Shown: piece after piece, positions 5,070-6,718 of the stretch | How the letters are laid out: each line of letters begins with the position of its first letter | Position numbering within the stretch: position 1 is the first letter of the stretch | Assembly: GCA_030950835.1 (NCBI GenBank) | Contig: JAUZQU010000122.1 | Coordinates: 1 to 6,718 of the forward strand | Source: Mariprofundaceae bacterium | GTDB lineage: Bacteria > Pseudomonadota > Zetaproteobacteria > Mariprofundales > Mariprofundaceae | Direction: 5' to 3' | DNA length: 6,718 bases | Position numbers and translations under genes: made by a program | Notes under the pieces: model-generated | What the model was told of the DNA's origin: nothing | Seen by the model: the letters and a program-made list of their open reading frames with translations, nothing else | Databases searched by the model: none

Positions 5070-6718
5070 ATGTGGCTTGAACCACCGCGCCCACTACATG
5101 AATTACCAACAGAACCTGGTATTTATCAAATGTTGGATGAAAAGCGCAAGGTTTTGTATGTAGGCAAGGCGCGGAATTTACGCAAGCGTGTTTCTTCGTA
5201 TTTCCAACGTCAGCCCGAATCCTTGCGCACCCAAGCCATGGTGGTCTTGGTGCGCGACATTGCCTTCAATACCACTGCTTCTGAAGCAGATGCCCTGATT
5301 TTAGAACACAATCTGATTAAACAAATCAAGCCGCGTTATAATGTATTGCTTAAAGACTCCAAAACTTACCCTTATATTTTGTTGCGTGATGAAAAATATC
5401 CACGTTTACAGATGTATAGGGGTGACAGAAAGCTTGCAGGTGAATATTTTGGTCCTTTCCCCCATGCAGGAGCTGTGCATACGACCATTCATTTGATGCA
5501 AAAGGCATTTCAGCTTAGAGATTGCGAAGATAGCACTTTTAACAATCGCTCTCGCCCTTGTATGCAACACCAAATTGGACGTTGTTCCGCCCCATGTTGT
5601 GATGTAGTGAGTGTGGAAACATATCAACAACAAGCCGCTGATGCGCAAGACTTTTTGCAAGGTAATGATCAAAGTTTGTTACAAACATGGCAAAACAACA
5701 TGGTCGCTGCTGCTGAACAGCAAGATTTTGAACAAGCCGCCCTGTTGCGCGATAGAATTGCTGCTTTGCGGACGATTTTCGCCAATGCTGAGCAAAGTTC
5801 TTTGCCTGAACATGCGGATGTATTGGCAGTGTTGAAACAAAGTCACGGCGTAATGGCGGCAGTGGGTGTGCGGCGTAATGGTCGGGATTTGGGCGTACAT
5901 ACCATCAAGGTTGGACAAGCAACAGATGCCGATGATATGGAGATTTACCAATCACTCATCATAGAACGTTATCGCCATGAGCAACCTCCAGCAGACATTT
6001 TGTTCGCATGCGATGAAACCCAGCGCCAACCCCTTAAACACCTCTTACAATTATTGCATCCCCAACATACATCTAAGCTGCATTTTCCTAAACGTGGCGA
6101 CAAGTTCACTTGGTTAAGCAATGTACAACGTAGCGCTTTAGAAAGCCTCGCTGCGCGTTCCCAAGATCAACAACAACCTGCCTTTGCCGCTTTAAGTAAA
6201 CTCTTAGGACTTGCTGAAATACCAACCTTGCTGGCGGCGGTAGATAATGCGCATCTTGGTGGAAAACAAATGTTATCTGCCATCGTATATGCCGATCAAC
6301 AAGGCAAACGCCAAGATTTATACCGCAAATATAAGCTCGATGATGTGCATAAAAGCAATCCTGTATTGGATGGTGATGATTATGCAGCGATGGCGGCAGT
6401 ATTGGCACGTTTTTTTGTGGCTATTCATGAACAGAAACTACCCAAACCAGATGTGCTGCTGATTGATGGTGGTGTAGGTCAATTATCGGTGGCAACGCAG
6501 GTAGCAGAAGAGTATTCTATGGATATTAAACTCTTAGCCGTAGCCAAAGGGGCAAAACGTAAGGTTGGTGAAGAAACATTATGGGCTGGATGGCATGATG
6601 CGCCAGCGCAACTCCAAGCTGGTTTCAAACCTGGTGTACATGATGCTGCTTTGATGTTGATTGCCCGTGTGCGCGATGAGGCACACCGCTTTGCAGCTCA
6701 ATTTTTACAAAAACGTCA
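5070..6718 (+). CDS. uvrC: UvrABC excinuclease subunit C, 3'-truncated by the window edge
   Basis: UvrC joins the UvrB-DNA complex and cuts the damaged strand on both sides of a lesion in nucleotide excision repair. The frame is open to the window end, showing 549 complete codons of the usual ~600-610. ATG 5070 follows an in-frame TAA at 5064, so it is the first ATG in this frame, although no Shine-Dalgarno is visible. Domains in order: GIY-YIG nuclease (G17-I-Y, Y30-V-G, about residues 14-95); the iron-sulphur-type cysteines C152, C164, C172 and C176 with the spacing of E. coli UvrC; a UVR segment that contacts UvrB (about 205-237); and the RNase H-like second nuclease with D392, the GDDYAAM block (D436/D437), LIDGG (D466) and H539. 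The usual FDISH motif reads VDNAH here. The tandem helix-hairpin-helix C-terminus lies outside the window. Confidence 0.96.
   Translation, partial: MWLEPPRPLHELPTEPGIYQMLDEKRKVLYVGKARNLRKRVSSYFQRQPESLRTQAMVVLVRDIAFNTTASEADALILEHNLIKQIKPRYNVLLKDSKTYPYILLRDEKYPRLQMYRGDRKLAGEYFGPFPHAGAVHTTIHLMQKAFQLRDCEDSTFNNRSRPCMQHQIGRCSAPCCDVVSVETYQQQAADAQDFLQGNDQSLLQTWQNNMVAAAEQQDFEQAALLRDRIAALRTIFANAEQSSLPEHADVLAVLKQSHGVMAAVGVRRNGRDLGVHTIKVGQATDADDMEIYQSLIIERYRHEQPPADILFACDETQRQPLKHLLQLLHPQHTSKLHFPKRGDKFTWLSNVQRSALESLAARSQDQQQPAFAALSKLLGLAEIPTLLAAVDNAHLGGKQMLSAIVYADQQGKRQDLYRKYKLDDVHKSNPVLDGDDYAAMAAVLARFFVAIHEQKLPKPDVLLIDGGVGQLSVATQVAEEYSMDIKLLAVAKGAKRKVGEETLWAGWHDAPAQLQAGFKPGVHDAALMLIARVRDEAHRFAAQFLQKR

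Noticed and set aside
4867..5163. Plus-strand ORF of 98 residues spanning the mutM-uvrC junction
   Set aside because: It is an out-of-frame shadow of the mutM end and the uvrC start, both of which have clear conserved motifs.
1..6718. CRISPR array, tRNA or rRNA genes, transposase, integrase or attachment site
   Set aside because: No regularly spaced repeats, cloverleaf-like sequence, rRNA motif or recombinase protein was seen on either strand.

Overview
The window is a compact, single-strand (+) stretch of bacterial chromosome. It carries housekeeping nucleic-acid enzymes with two toxin-antitoxin (TA) modules between them. Every gene I can support reads left to right, and the only sizeable non-coding gap is about 180 bases (3385-3566). 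RNase D with an HRDC domain, Fpg/MutM, UvrC and an ExoA-type exonuclease III, plus a degenerate ATTCCC...GGAAT-type intergenic repeat, suggest a proteobacterium of moderate GC. The sequence alone does not fix the class or genus.

Layout. Bases 1-1110 hold the 3' part of rnd (RNase D, start outside the window). It overlaps by ATGA a 212-residue protein I do not recognise (1107-1745). Four bases later comes a MNT-type nucleotidyltransferase antitoxin (mntA, 1750-2160), then after 2 bases its HEPN toxin (hepT, 2163-2585); together they look like a type VII TA pair. One base after hepT starts an exonuclease III/AP endonuclease (xth, 2587-3384). The gap after xth holds a small repeat element with imperfect terminal inverted repeats and a GAAA-capped hairpin. 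It also holds a promoter/operator-like region for a second TA operon, ccdA-ccdB (3567-4126). A 31-codon ORF (4145-4240) then bridges into mutM (4233-5048), and uvrC (5070 to the window end) follows after 21 bases and is cut off before its C-terminal helix-hairpin-helix region.

How the parts relate. xth (AP sites), mutM (8-oxoguanine and Fapy lesions) and uvrC (nucleotide excision) form a DNA-repair neighbourhood. The mntA-hepT pair sits head-to-tail inside the rnd-to-xth run with gaps of 1-4 bases, so it is probably co-transcribed with its hosts. The ccdAB pair has its own promoter-like region, with a perfect palindrome and a near copy that fit autoregulation by CcdA. I see no tRNA, rRNA, CRISPR array, transposase gene or riboswitch. 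The most interesting points are the two mechanistically different TA systems between repair genes, the repeat element whose right end supplies a -35-like box next to ccdA, the tiny ORF overlapping mutM, and the unrecognised protein next to RNase D. None of these proves a new biological system.
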